Position numbers and translations under genes: made by a program. A stretch of 64,000 bases of DNA from BOG-908 sp965198915 (GTDB lineage: Bacteria > Pseudomonadota > Alphaproteobacteria > Acetobacterales > Acetobacteraceae), in the NCBI GenBank assembly GCA_965198915.1, contig CBDAQC010000006.1:310001-374000 (forward strand). Direction: 5' to 3'. Under the pieces are notes generated by a model. That model did no database searches, was not told the origin of the DNA, and saw only the letters and a program-made list of their open reading frames with translations. Below are positions 9,038 to 17,314 of the stretch, piece by piece (the first letter of the stretch is position 1; every line of letters starts with the position of its first letter).

Positions 9038-9112
9038 GGAGTGGTCCTGTTAACGCGGCTGGTGGATACATGGCCCTGCCCAGGCAGTTTGCCCAGGCGC
9101 GAGTCTGGGGTG

Positions 9113-9118
9113 AGTATA
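9113..9118 (-). promoter_or_regulatory. Candidate -10 element of nrdB
   Basis: TATACT on the minus strand, about 80 bases before the nrdB start; it abuts the proximal NrdR box. No convincing -35 is visible. Confidence 0.35.
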
Positions 9119-9133
9119 GGCTATATGTTGTGG
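9118..9133. promoter_or_regulatory. NrdR box, proximal
   Basis: AGGCTATATGTTGTGG matches the palindromic NrdR consensus ACACTATATATTGTGT at 12 of 16 positions. It lies 81-96 bases upstream of nrdB. Confidence 0.65.
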
Positions 9134-9149
9134 GCGGCTAGGGGCTTAA

Positions 9150-9165
9150 GCGCTAGAGAATGTGA
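9150..9165. promoter_or_regulatory. NrdR box, distal
   Basis: GCGCTAGAGAATGTGA matches the NrdR consensus at 10 of 16 positions and begins exactly 32 bases from the proximal box, the three-helical-turn spacing typical of paired NrdR boxes. Confidence 0.55.
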
Positions 9166-9171
9166 GCAGAC

Positions 9172-9302
9172 AGCACGGAAGGTCTGCTTTCTCTGGAAAG
9201 AGAAGCAAAAAACTTCTGGTGCTCCGCATTCCCATCGGGCGGGTTAGTCCCACAACCATCTGCTTCGAAGAGTCGGGGATGCAAAAGTTTTCCGCTCCTT
9301 TA
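9172..9302. repeat. Family A repeat, degenerate pair
   Basis: Worn forward arm (AGAGAAGCAAAAAACTTC, about 9173-9225) and a partial inverted arm (GCAAAAGTTTTCCGCTCC, 9281-9298). With the NrdR boxes they account for most of the 317-base gap 9038-9354; nothing else is evident there. Confidence 0.55.
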
Positions 9303-9354
9303 CAAGGTCGGGAAACCCGCGCCTGCAAACACGCCTTTCACTGAGGAGACATCA

Positions 9355-9579
9355 TTGGCCCGATTCATGGAAGGCGTCGTCACCATCGTCCAGGAAGGCC
9401 GCTTCCAGCTCACCGACGATGACGGCGTGGGCCACCTGTTCATCCTCGGCCATCTGTGCGGGGCGGAAACCGGCCAGCTCCCCGCTTTGCAGCGCCACCA
9501 ATCCCGCGTGCGCGTCAGCTACAAGAAGGCGCCGAATCTGATCGGCAACGTGGCCCGGGCCATCGAAGTGGCGGTCTGA
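9355..9579 (+). CDS. Small protein at head of NrfC/NrfD-like operon
   Basis: 74 residues beginning at TTG 9355 with a good ribosome site (GAGGAG, six-base spacing); an in-frame ATG lies at 9367. The sequence is rich in beta-prone residues (GVVTIVQEGRFQLTDDDG, then VGHLFILG), with no signal peptide or cysteine cluster. It ends three bases before the iron-sulfur gene, so co-translation is likely. I do not recognise the family; an accessory role for the redox module is inferred from position only. Confidence 0.7.
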   Translation: MARFMEGVVTIVQEGRFQLTDDDGVGHLFILGHLCGAETGQLPALQRHQSRVRVSYKKAPNLIGNVARAIEVAV

Positions 9580-9582
9580 CGC

Positions 9583-10530
9583 ATGGATATGCATCCACGC
9601 GTGCTGGACGAAACCCGCTCGCAGTTCCCCCACGTGATACAGGACGAAAGCGAGCTTACCGCGCACGTCCTGATCGAACCCGGCAAGTCGTACGGTTTCT
9701 TCACCGACACCACCGTGTGCATCGGCTGCAAGGCCTGCGAGGTGGCCTGCAAGGAATGGAACAACCTGCCCGCCGACAACATCGGCCTCACCGGGCAAAG
9801 CTTCGACAACACCGGCGCGCTGTCTGCCAATTCCTGGCGCCACGTGGCCTTCGTCGAACAGGCGGACACGCGCCCCGCGTCCCCGGGCAGCGGCTGCGGC
9901 AGCGCCGGCGGCGGCGTGCGCGGCAACAACCAGCAGGCCTTCCAAAGCGGCTGGCTGATGCTCAGCGACGTGTGCAAGCATTGCCACAACGCGCCCTGCC
10001 TGGAAGCCTGCCCCACCGGCGCGCTGTTCAAGACGGAGTTCGACACCGTCGTCGTCCAGCAGGACATCTGCAACGGCTGCGGCTACTGCGTGCCCGCCTG
10101 CCCGTTCGGTGTGGTGGACCTCAGCACCACGGACGGCAAGGCCCACAAATGCACGCTTTGCTATGACCGGCTGAAGGGCGGCCTGGAGCCGGCCTGCGCC
10201 AAATCCTGCCCCACCGACAGCATACAGTTCGGCGAGCTGACGGACCTGCAGCACCGCGCCGCCGAACGCGTGCAGACCCTGCACGGCCTGGGCGTGGACA
10301 GCGCCTACCTCTACGGCACGCCCGGCGCGCCGGGCGCGACCGGCGGGCTGGGCCACCTCAACGCGTTCTTCCTGCTGACCGACCGGCCGGAGCGCTACAA
10401 CCTGCCGGCGGCACCCACGCGGCCCTCCAACCGCGTGGCGCCGGCGTTGACGGCTGGGCTGGCGGCGGTGGCGGGGCTGGCGTTGACGGCGCTGGCCTTG
10501 TTTGCGGCGGAGACGCCTAGAAGGAAGTAA
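9583..10530 (+). CDS. Four-cluster 4Fe-4S ferredoxin subunit (FdnH/NrfC-like) with C-terminal anchor
   Basis: 315 residues. The first cluster motif is C46-x2-C49-x2-C52-x3-C56 (CIGCKACEVAC); further sets are CKHCHNAPCLEAC, CNGCGYCVPAC and CTLCYDRLKGG...CAKSC. A hydrophobic helix near the C terminus (about 287-308) resembles the anchor of formate dehydrogenase beta subunits. It should carry electrons between a catalytic subunit and the NrfD-like membrane protein. No Tat signal is seen. No molybdopterin catalytic subunit gene is adjacent. Confidence 0.88.
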   Translation: MDMHPRVLDETRSQFPHVIQDESELTAHVLIEPGKSYGFFTDTTVCIGCKACEVACKEWNNLPADNIGLTGQSFDNTGALSANSWRHVAFVEQADTRPASPGSGCGSAGGGVRGNNQQAFQSGWLMLSDVCKHCHNAPCLEACPTGALFKTEFDTVVVQQDICNGCGYCVPACPFGVVDLSTTDGKAHKCTLCYDRLKGGLEPACAKSCPTDSIQFGELTDLQHRAAERVQTLHGLGVDSAYLYGTPGAPGATGGLGHLNAFFLLTDRPERYNLPAAPTRPSNRVAPALTAGLAAVAGLALTALALFAAETPRRK

Positions 10531-10680
10531 GCGGTTCTTTTTTGAAAAAAAGAACCAAAAAACTTTTACTTCCCCGCATTTGCAGCAGTGGTGCCTCACC
10601 AGGAACAGCCGGACGCTCCACCAGCGGACAGATAAAAGTTTTTTGCTTCTTTTTTTCAAAAAAGAAGGCCTTGCTTCCTT
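10528..10680. repeat. Family A repeat pair inside an operon
   Basis: Forward arm 10530-10569 is the GGTTCTTTTTTG...CAAAAAACTTTT variant; the inverted arm at 10632-10675 is the GCTTC...GGCCTT type. They separate the iron-sulfur gene from the NrfD-like gene. Confidence 0.88.
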
Positions 10681-10695
10681 CCTGAAAGTCTCCCC

Positions 10696-11796
10696 ATGAA
10701 CTACCAGCCCCCCGCCATCCAACCGCCGGACGAGAAACCCGAAACCGGCCGCAGCGCGCACGACACCATCCGGCGCCCCGGCAAGTGGCAGGGCCCCACC
10801 TATTACGGCCGCTCGCAGCTCAAGCCCGCGCCGTTCAACAATTGGGTGGTCGGCGGCTACATCGCGCTGGCCGGCCTGTCCGGCGCCAGCGCCATCATCG
10901 GCGCCGCGGCCGAGGCCACGCAGGGCCGCGCCGCCCGCAGGCTGGCCCGCCGCTCGCGCTACCTCTCGCTGCTGGCGCCCACCCTCGGTTCGCTGCTGTT
11001 GATCTGGGACCTGCACACGCCGCAGCGCTTCTACAACATGTTCCGCGTCGCCAAGCGCACCTCGCCGATGTCCATCGGCACCTGGATCCTGCTGGGCTTC
11101 ACCGGCCCCGCCATGCTCGCCGGCGCCGCGCAGTTCGTGGCGGACCGCCGGCCGCGCTGGCGCTGGCCCTGGCAAGTGGCCCGTGCGGCGCAGATACCGG
11201 CGGCCATCGCCGGCGCCGGCCTGTCCACCTACACCGCGTCGTTGCTCGCGGCTACCAGCACGCCGCTCTGGGCCGCCGCCCCCGCGGCGTTGGCGGTGCG
11301 CTTCGGCGCGTCCTCCATGGCGTCCGGCGCTGCCGCTTTGTCCCTGGGCGAACGCTCGCCGCGCACCAGGCGGGCGCTGGATGCGCTCAGCGTGGCGGCC
11401 CTCGCGGCCGAGCTGGCCGCCACGATGCAGTCCCACAACGCCTACAAGGCAAAGGGTGTGGAAGAGGCGCTGGCGGGCAAGTGGGGCAAGGTCGAAGCCT
11501 ATGGCGCAACCGGGGCGGGCGCGATCCTGCCGCTCGGGTTAAAGCTGGCGGGGTTGGCCCTGGGCGGGCCGCGCAGCCCGCTGGGCACGCTGGCGATGCT
11601 GGGGGGCAGCCTGCTGCTTCGCGTATCCATCATGGAGGCGGGCGACGCCTCCGCCGCCCGGCCGGAGGTGAGCTTCCGGTTCTCTCAGCCGGAGAACCTG
11701 GACACGGCAGAAACTGGCATTTCGGGCAGACCCGGCCGCAACGCTTTGCGTAGGGTCGGCGGATCGCGAGGCAGACGGCGGGAGCTCAGTAGCTGA
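10696..11796 (+). CDS. NrfD/PsrC-like membrane quinone-interacting subunit
   Basis: 366 residues with an N-terminal cytoplasmic stretch (PTYYGRSQLKPAPFNNWVVG, typical of the family) and about eight hydrophobic helices. NrfD proteins exchange electrons between quinones and an iron-sulfur partner, here the gene at 9583. LIWDLHTPQRFYNMFRV matches the conserved region between early helices. The last bases overlap the convergent gene at 11786. No catalytic subunit follows. Confidence 0.85.
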   Translation: MNYQPPAIQPPDEKPETGRSAHDTIRRPGKWQGPTYYGRSQLKPAPFNNWVVGGYIALAGLSGASAIIGAAAEATQGRAARRLARRSRYLSLLAPTLGSLLLIWDLHTPQRFYNMFRVAKRTSPMSIGTWILLGFTGPAMLAGAAQFVADRRPRWRWPWQVARAAQIPAAIAGAGLSTYTASLLAATSTPLWAAAPAALAVRFGASSMASGAAALSLGERSPRTRRALDALSVAALAAELAATMQSHNAYKAKGVEEALAGKWGKVEAYGATGAGAILPLGLKLAGLALGGPRSPLGTLAMLGGSLLLRVSIMEAGDASAARPEVSFRFSQPENLDTAETGISGRPGRNALRRVGGSRGRRRELSS

Positions 11797-12151
11797 ACCC
11801 GTCGTAGCCGTAGCCCGGGGTCGCGTAGGGGACGCTGTAGAAAGCGTCCGGGTACCCGTAGCCATGCACGTTCGGATAGGCCGGGCCGGGCGGGCCGCCC
11901 TGCCTCTCGTCGCCCATCATGCGCATCCGGCCATGCGCCATCATGCAGCGGCCGTGTGCCACGTCATAGCGCTGCGCCGCGGCCGGTCCGGACGCCCCCT
12001 GGATGGCCGCGGCACCGGCGCGGCGGCAGACATCCTCGTCTTCCGCATAGGTTGCGAAGTCACCGGCATGGGCAGGGCGCGGCAGTCCCGCGGCCGACAG
12101 GGTGCTGCCCAGGCAGGCGGCGGCGAGAAATAGCGTTTGGCGGGCTGACAT
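11786..12151 (-). CDS. Small exported protein, unknown function
   Basis: 121 residues with a clear signal peptide (about residues 1-29, ending PAHA). The mature part has two cysteines, a His/Met-rich segment (AHGRCMMAHGRMRMM) and a C terminus rich in Gly, Tyr and Pro. The Met/His cluster suggests possible metal contact, but that is inference. It overlaps the 3' end of the NrfD-like gene by 11 bases on the opposite strand. Confidence 0.6.
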   Translation of the reverse strand: MSARQTLFLAAACLGSTLSAAGLPRPAHAGDFATYAEDEDVCRRAGAAAIQGASGPAAAQRYDVAHGRCMMAHGRMRMMGDERQGGPPGPAYPNVHGYGYPDAFYSVPYATPGYGYDGFSY

Positions 12152-12235
12152 GCCGCTTGAACGCTGGCGCGGCCGCGGCGCTTCACGGCCGCGGCACTTT
12201 ATTGCGTCCGGGCAAGAACGCGGCCGGCCGCTGTG

Positions 12236-13354
12236 CTATTTCAGCCAGGCCAGAAGCTGCTCCCATAGCAGCGCGCGCGCGTGGGACCCTGCCACCATAC
12301 CCACATGCCCGGCGCGCGGCTGCACCACCGTTGCGCCAGGCAGGCGCCCGGCCAGGGCCAGGGCGCTGCCCGGCGGCACGATCCTGTCGCGCGACGGCAC
12401 GGCGATGAAGCTCGGCAGCGCCGGCACCGCCACGGGCAGGCCGGCGATGCGCCAGGCGCCGTCCTCCGGCGTGTTGGCGCCATACCAGCCGCCGATCACC
12501 TCTCGCGCCACGGCGGCTGCCAGCGGCACGCCGTCGTTCAGCCAGTCCTCGATCGCCACGAACTGGCCGGCGCGCGGCCCGTCCTGCGCCTGCCTGCCGA
12601 ATGCGCGGTATTTTTCCGCCACGCTCCCCGGCTCCAGCAGGCTGAACAGCGCCTGCAGCACATCCACCGGCAGCGTGCCCAGCGCCATTGCGGGCTCCAG
12701 GAAGGGCAGGCTGGCGCCGAGGCGCCGTGCGGCCGCGCCGTCCTCCGCCCAGAAATCCCACGGCGTGGCCAGCAGGACGAGCCGGCGGACCAGGTCCGGC
12801 CGTCGCGCGGCGGCCGCCACCGCCATCAGCCCGCCCATGCAATAGCCGGCCAGGGTCAGCGGCCGGCCTACCGCCTGCATGGCGCGCTCCAGCCGCCCGG
12901 CCACGTAGTCCGTCAGCGTGAAGCCCCTGGCCACCGGATCCGGCCAGCCCCAATCCAGCAGCAGCGGCCGCACACCGCCCGCGGCCAGGAAGCGCAGCAG
13001 CGAGTGGTCCTCTGCCAGGTCCAGCACATAGGCCCGGTTAACCAGGCTCGGCACGAACAGCACGGGCGGCGCACCGTCCGGCCCGTAATCCAGCAGCCGC
13101 GAGCCACCTTCCGTCCAGATGGCGGGCGGGTCGGCCACATGCCGCTGGAACGGGTGCGCGCGATAGGCGGCGATCCCGGCCAGCAGGGCGGCGTCAGCCC
13201 TGGGCGGCGTCCCGCCCGGCGAGTATCCGTTCCAGCTCGTCCACGCGTCGTTCCAGGCGCGCGACAGCTCCGGCTGTGCCGCCAGCATCAGGTGGAACAG
13301 CAGCGGCCTGGGGCCGCGCCGGCGATGCGGCCCAGGCGCGTCCGGCCGCGTCAC
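12236..13354 (-). CDS. phaC: Polyhydroxyalkanoate synthase, class III-like
   Basis: 372-residue alpha/beta hydrolase-fold polymerase. The lipase-like box GYCMGG carries the nucleophile Cys172; the other catalytic residues are Asp in PSRDRIVPPGS and His in RAGHVGMVAG. It polymerises hydroxyacyl-CoA into storage granules. The length is that of class III PhaC (about 355) rather than class I (about 580), but no PhaE partner is present. phaR is divergent next to it, which supports the call. The start could lie a little downstream. Confidence 0.82.
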   Translation of the reverse strand: MTRPDAPGPHRRRGPRPLLFHLMLAAQPELSRAWNDAWTSWNGYSPGGTPPRADAALLAGIAAYRAHPFQRHVADPPAIWTEGGSRLLDYGPDGAPPVLFVPSLVNRAYVLDLAEDHSLLRFLAAGGVRPLLLDWGWPDPVARGFTLTDYVAGRLERAMQAVGRPLTLAGYCMGGLMAVAAAARRPDLVRRLVLLATPWDFWAEDGAAARRLGASLPFLEPAMALGTLPVDVLQALFSLLEPGSVAEKYRAFGRQAQDGPRAGQFVAIEDWLNDGVPLAAAVAREVIGGWYGANTPEDGAWRIAGLPVAVPALPSFIAVPSRDRIVPPGSALALAGRLPGATVVQPRAGHVGMVAGSHARALLWEQLLAWLK

Positions 13355-13624
13355 GTAAGATCTCCTCCACTTCCCGGATTTCGCGGTCTTCCGCCAGGGC
13401 GCGCAGTTCGCTGCGCCAGATTATGCCCCAGTCCTTCGCCCAATCCGCTTCTGCCAATGCACCCGATCCTGCGACAAGGAAGACCTTCATCCAGCGACGA
13501 GACGAAGCAGAAAGCCCGCGCTTGGCCGCGGACCTGACCGCCACGCGGGCATCCGCGGCGCCGCCTGCCGGCTTTTTGTGCGCTGCTCCGCCGCATGCTA
13601 GCGTTCCTACGCGAGGAGAGCGCA

Positions 13625-14311
13625 ATGACACAAATTGAAGGCCCCCCATCTTCCGGCGAGGATCCCCCGTCCCGGCCGCCGGTCGTGGTGAAGAAATACG
13701 CCAACCGGCGGCTCTATAATACGGAGAGTTCCAGCTACATCACGCTGGACAACCTGGCCGACATGGTGCGCGCCGGGCGGGATTTCGTGGTGTACGACGC
13801 GCGGACCGGCGACGACATAACCCGAAGCGTGCTCACCCAGATCATCGTGGAGGAAGAAAGCAAGGGCCGCGCCCTGCTGCCCACCACCTTCCTGCGCCAG
13901 CTCATCGGCTTCTACGGGGACAGCGTGGGCGGCATGGTGCCGCGCTACCTTGAACACACGATGTCCGCCATCGCGCGCCAGCAGGAACAGATGCGCGAGG
14001 CGATGCAGCAGACCATGGGCAGCCTGATGCCGCCCGGCTTCGAGGAGATGCGCCGGCAGAACATCGCCATGATGGAGCGCGCGATGGGGCTGTTCAGCCC
14101 GTTCTACCGCCAGCCGGCGCCGCAGGAATCCGGAACGCCGGCCGCCGAACCAGGGCCCGAACAGGATGCGGCAAGCCGGATCGAGGCGCTGCAGATGGAA
14201 GTCGAGCACCTGCGCCTCATGCTGGCCGGGCGCACCGAGGCTGTACCCGCCCAGGCGCCCTCGCCGGGCCTGGCCCGCCCCCGACGCAAGCCGGACGACA
14301 CCGCATCGTAA
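13625..14311 (+). CDS. phaR: Polyhydroxyalkanoate synthesis repressor PhaR
   Basis: 228 residues. The conserved N-terminal DNA-binding block (KKYANRRLYNTESSSYITLD) and the PHB accumulation domain (VVYDARTGDDITRSVLTQII) are clear. PhaR binds both granules and DNA and controls phasin and related genes. ATG 13625 is chosen because GAGGAG stands seven bases upstream; an in-frame ATG at 13595 lacks this. Divergent from phaC with a 270-base gap in which I see no strong promoter. Confidence 0.93.
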   Translation: MTQIEGPPSSGEDPPSRPPVVVKKYANRRLYNTESSSYITLDNLADMVRAGRDFVVYDARTGDDITRSVLTQIIVEEESKGRALLPTTFLRQLIGFYGDSVGGMVPRYLEHTMSAIARQQEQMREAMQQTMGSLMPPGFEEMRRQNIAMMERAMGLFSPFYRQPAPQESGTPAAEPGPEQDAASRIEALQMEVEHLRLMLAGRTEAVPAQAPSPGLARPRRKPDDTAS

Positions 14312-14488
14312 CGAAATCTCGATATCGATACGGAACTAAACTTACTTTGCCGCAGCAGCCAGGGTATGTTATCCCGGATGCAGACCAAACTGATGGTCCG
14401 CAAAAAAGTGATCACGATCCTGGACGGTGCAGCACGTAGCGCCGGTGAGGAGGGGCCACGATCACGCCGTCCTGGACTGGAGGCAACG

Positions 14489-14929
14489 ATGAAAGACGTG
14501 GAACCAAGCGAACGGGCGGACGATCCCGAAGCCCTGGCGGCAGGCACCATCCGGCCAAGCCCACGTGCGAACAACGCTGACCGCCATGTCGGTGCCCGCA
14601 TACGCGAACGTCGCGTGATGCTGGGCCTCTCCCAGCAGCAGCTCGCAGTGATGATCGGTGTCACCTATCAGCAGGCTCATAAATACGAGCGTGGGCTGAA
14701 CCGGATTTCCGCAGGGCGGCTCTACGACATTGCCGGCGTGCTGAGCGTGCCGATCTCCTGGTTTTTCGAGGGCATGCAGGAAGACGCGACCTCGCTGGAG
14801 ATGAGTCCGCGCCAGCGGATGTGCCTGGAGCTGGCACGCAACTTCGCCATGATCGACAACCTCAAGCACCAGGAAGCGCTCAGCCAGATGGCGCGCGCGC
14901 TTGCGCAGGCGGAGGCGGCGGCGGCTTGA
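14489..14929 (+). CDS. XRE-family helix-turn-helix regulator
   Basis: 146 residues with an HTH_3 domain at about 35-95 (VGARIRERRVMLGLSQQQLA, then YQQAHKYERG). This is the alphaproteobacterial type of short XRE protein with a C-terminal helix. ATG 14489 has GGAGG five bases upstream and is preferred over an upstream in-frame start at 14366. Target genes are unknown. A single repeat arm follows the stop. Confidence 0.85.
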   Translation: MKDVEPSERADDPEALAAGTIRPSPRANNADRHVGARIRERRVMLGLSQQQLAVMIGVTYQQAHKYERGLNRISAGRLYDIAGVLSVPISWFFEGMQEDATSLEMSPRQRMCLELARNFAMIDNLKHQEALSQMARALAQAEAAAA

Positions 14930-14937
14930 GGGGAGGG

Positions 14938-14990
14938 CAAGCAAGGTCTTCTTTTTTGAAAAAAAGAAGCAAAAAACTTTTATTCCTCCG
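14938..14990 (+). repeat. Family A repeat, single forward arm
   Basis: AAGGTCTTCTTTTTTG...GAAGCAAAAAACTTTT just after the XRE gene. No inverted partner is found before rlmH; a short GGGGTCTGGGGCAGCGCCCC hairpin (family B fragment) lies at 15120-15139. Confidence 0.85.
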
Positions 14991-15147
14991 CTGCTTTGGC
15001 CGATCGGATTTCCTGATGCACTTGCTTGCGGCATGGTGAACCGACGACCTCCGAGAGCTGGGGCTCTGCCCATCCATCTCGCCGGAGTTGTCGTTTCCTC
15101 GTAGACGATGCCGGCAAAACGGGGTCTGGGGCAGCGCCCCGTCCTTG

Positions 15148-15603
15148 CTACGGCCGCCCGCTCCTATGATACGAATGACCCGCCAATATCGACTGCGCCC
15201 GGTATAGCTGCTCGGCCAGCATCACCCGCGCCAGCATGTGCGGCCAGGTCAGCCGGCCAAGCGATAAGCCGGCATCGGACCTGTCCAGCACCGGGCGTGC
15301 CAACCCCTCCGCCCCGCCGATCACGAAGGTCACCGGCTTGCCGCCCGCCAGCCACGCCTCGAGCCGGCCCGCCAGCGCCTCGCTGCCCAATTCCTGCGCC
15401 CCGCTGTCCAGCGCCACCAGCCAGGCCGCCTCCGGCACCGCCGCCAGCAGCGACTCGCCTTCCCGCCGCTTGATCTCGGCCGGCGCGCCGTGACCGTCCG
15501 GCAGCTCGGTCACCACCAGGCGCGGACGCAGCCGCGCGTTGTAACGCGCGAACAGTTCGGCTTCCGGCCCCGCCCGCAGCCGGCCCACGGCCACCAGCCG
15601 CAT
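15148..15603 (-). CDS. rlmH: 23S rRNA pseudouridine-1915 N3-methyltransferase
   Basis: 151 residues, usual length for RlmH/YbeA. The SPOUT fold is shown by the FVIGGAEGL glycine loop and the C-terminal LARVMLAEQLYRA helix with SYHR. It methylates Psi1915 in helix 69 of 23S rRNA. ATG at 15603 shares one base with the stop of the DUF2306 gene. Part of a minus-strand run nadD-rsfS-DUF2306-rlmH. Confidence 0.92.
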   Translation of the reverse strand: MRLVAVGRLRAGPEAELFARYNARLRPRLVVTELPDGHGAPAEIKRREGESLLAAVPEAAWLVALDSGAQELGSEALAGRLEAWLAGGKPVTFVIGGAEGLARPVLDRSDAGLSLGRLTWPHMLARVMLAEQLYRAQSILAGHSYHRSGRP

Positions 15604-16010
15604 CAATCCGGGTGCGGCGGGCCGAACACCACAGCATGCATGATCCGCCCCGGCACCAGCGTGAAGCCGCCGGCGATGATCAGCGCGCCGGCGAACAGCG
15701 AAACCATGGCGATGGCGTGGCGGCGCACCCTGTGCCGCCGCGCATGCAGCACGGCGAACGGCAGCACGGCCAGAGTAACGACGGAGATCACGTGCACGAA
15801 GCTGAACGCGCCATGCGCCAGCACGCGTATGCCGAAGGAGCTGAGCGCGATGGCGGCCATCAGGCCGACCCAGACATAACCGGCCGTCCGGTGTGACAGC
15901 GTGCCCTTCGGCGCCGCAAGCTGCACGATACCCAGCACCAAAGCTGCCAGCGCCAGCAGCGCATGGATCTGGAACAGATAGGGCGCGTCCAGAAGCGGGC
16001 GAAGGCTCAT
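15603..16010 (-). CDS. DUF2306-type four-helix membrane protein
   Basis: 135 residues, about four hydrophobic helices with HRTAGYVWVGLM and ARRHRVRRHAIAMVSLF motifs typical of DUF2306. Function unknown; the His residues at helix ends recall haem or quinone-site membrane proteins, but nothing firm. It stands between rsfS and rlmH, which are usually neighbours. Confidence 0.7.
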   Translation of the reverse strand: MSLRPLLDAPYLFQIHALLALAALVLGIVQLAAPKGTLSHRTAGYVWVGLMAAIALSSFGIRVLAHGAFSFVHVISVVTLAVLPFAVLHARRHRVRRHAIAMVSLFAGALIIAGGFTLVPGRIMHAVVFGPPHPD

Positions 16011-16088
16011 GCGGAGCGGGTGTTCCTTCCCTGGGAACCGCCGAGAGGCCCCGCTTCCGGCCCGTCCCGCCCCGGCCGGCTGCGGCGT

Positions 16089-16499
16089 TCACCCACTCTG
16101 GACCGCCGGCTCGTCGAACTCCGCCCCCCACATCTTCTCCAGCGCGTACAGCGCCCGTGCGTCCGGCTTGAACAGATGGATGACGATGTCGCCGGCGTCG
16201 ATCAGCACCCAGTCAGACCCGCCGGTGCCCTCGATGCGCACGCGCTTCACGCCGGCCTCGCCCAGCCTGTCCTCCAGATGCGTGGCCATGGCGGTGATCT
16301 GCCGGTCCGCCAGCCCGGTGGCGATCACCATGCGGTCGGCGAATGAGGCACGGCCGGCCAGGTCGATGGCCACCACCTCCTCCGCCTTGTCCGCCTCCAG
16401 GCTTTCCACGATCACCGCCTGCAGCCTGGCCAGCATTTCGACGTCCGCCGGCGCGTCCCGCCCGGATGCGGCCTTCGCACCGCGCGGGCCGGCCGCCAC
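16089..16499 (-). CDS. rsfS: Ribosomal silencing factor RsfS (Iojap)
   Basis: About 136 residues. The core SLEADKAEEVVAIDLAGRAS, then MVIATGLADRQITAMATHLED and GSDWVLIDAGDIVIHLF, is diagnostic. It binds L14 and blocks subunit joining in starvation. The start is the GTG at 16499, with only a weak ribosome site; upstream in-frame codons continue with Lys-rich sequence, so a slightly earlier non-ATG start is possible. Confidence 0.9.
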   Translation of the reverse strand: MAAGPRGAKAASGRDAPADVEMLARLQAVIVESLEADKAEEVVAIDLAGRASFADRMVIATGLADRQITAMATHLEDRLGEAGVKRVRIEGTGGSDWVLIDAGDIVIHLFKPDARALYALEKMWGAEFDEPAVQSG

Positions 16500-16540
16500 C
16501 GCCTTCTTGCGAGGCGTGCCCGGCGTGCGCGCGGCCTCCT

Positions 16541-17194
16541 TCAGGACGGCGGGCGCTTTGGGTGCGCGGCGCTTCGGCTCTTTCGCACCTGAGACCGTGG
16601 GTGGGGCGGGCTTTCTGGCGATAGGTCTTCTCCTGCGGCGGCCTTGCGTAGTGCCGTGGCCGACATCGTGTTCTGCCGCCCGCCCACATACACCCAGGCG
16701 GGCGCTTCCCGGTCGGCCAGCCCATGCCCCTCGCGCGCCGGACGCCGGAGGTGGGACAGGCGCCGCGCCGCCTGGGAAGCCAGGGCTGCGCGAGTGTAGG
16801 TGGGCCGCGGCAGGACCGCAAAGGGTACCGCACGCACGATGTCCATCCAGCGCCGCCAGCGCGGCAACTGTGTCAGATTATCCGCACCCATCAGCCACAC
16901 GAAACGCACGCGCGGGAACAGGCGGCGCAGCGCGCGCACCGTATCCAGCGTGTAGCGCGTGCGCAGATGACGCTCGATGTCGGTAGCGATCACCCGCCTG
17001 CCATCGGCAATCCCGCGCGCCGCTTGCAGACGCGCCGCAAGCGCGCCCATGCCGGCAGCCGGCTTCAGCGGATTGCCGGGTGAGACGAGAAGCCACACTT
17101 GGTCCAGCCGCAACGCCCGCAACGCCGTTTGCGCCACGTGCAAATGGCCCTGATGCGCCGGGTTGAAGCTGCCGCCCAGCAGGCCCACGCGCAT
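16541..17194 (-). CDS. nadD: Nicotinate-nucleotide adenylyltransferase
   Basis: 217 residues. GLLGGSFNPAHQGHLHVA (nucleotidyltransferase signature with the HxGH motif) and the late SATALRK (ISSTxxR) motif are present. It makes deamido-NAD in NAD synthesis. ATG 17194 is chosen over TTG 17233, because the latter begins inside the repeat arm. The C-terminal tail is basic and Pro/Ser-rich. Confidence 0.92.
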   Translation of the reverse strand: MRVGLLGGSFNPAHQGHLHVAQTALRALRLDQVWLLVSPGNPLKPAAGMGALAARLQAARGIADGRRVIATDIERHLRTRYTLDTVRALRRLFPRVRFVWLMGADNLTQLPRWRRWMDIVRAVPFAVLPRPTYTRAALASQAARRLSHLRRPAREGHGLADREAPAWVYVGGRQNTMSATALRKAAAGEDLSPESPPHPRSQVRKSRSAAHPKRPPS

Positions 17195-17228
17195 GCGGCG
17201 TTGGTCCCCGTAGCGTGGCAGGTCAGCG

Positions 17229-17283
17229 GGCAAGCAAGGCCTTCTTTTTTGAAGAAAAGAAGCAAAAAGCTTTTGGTCCCTGT
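17229..17283 (+). repeat. Family A repeat, single forward arm
   Basis: AAGGCCTTCTTTTTTG...GAAGCAAAAAGCTTTT followed by GGTCCCTGTCGGCGGC. It lies between nadD and the phosphatase gene, both on the minus strand. Confidence 0.88.
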
Positions 17284-17314
17284 CGGCGGCTTACCCGGCA
17301 AGTACGTGGCGTTG

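Noticed and set aside
9352..11436. 694-codon minus-strand frame across the iron-sulfur and NrfD-like genes
   Set aside because: Runs through repeat arms and is opposite two motif-rich genes; low-complexity residues only.
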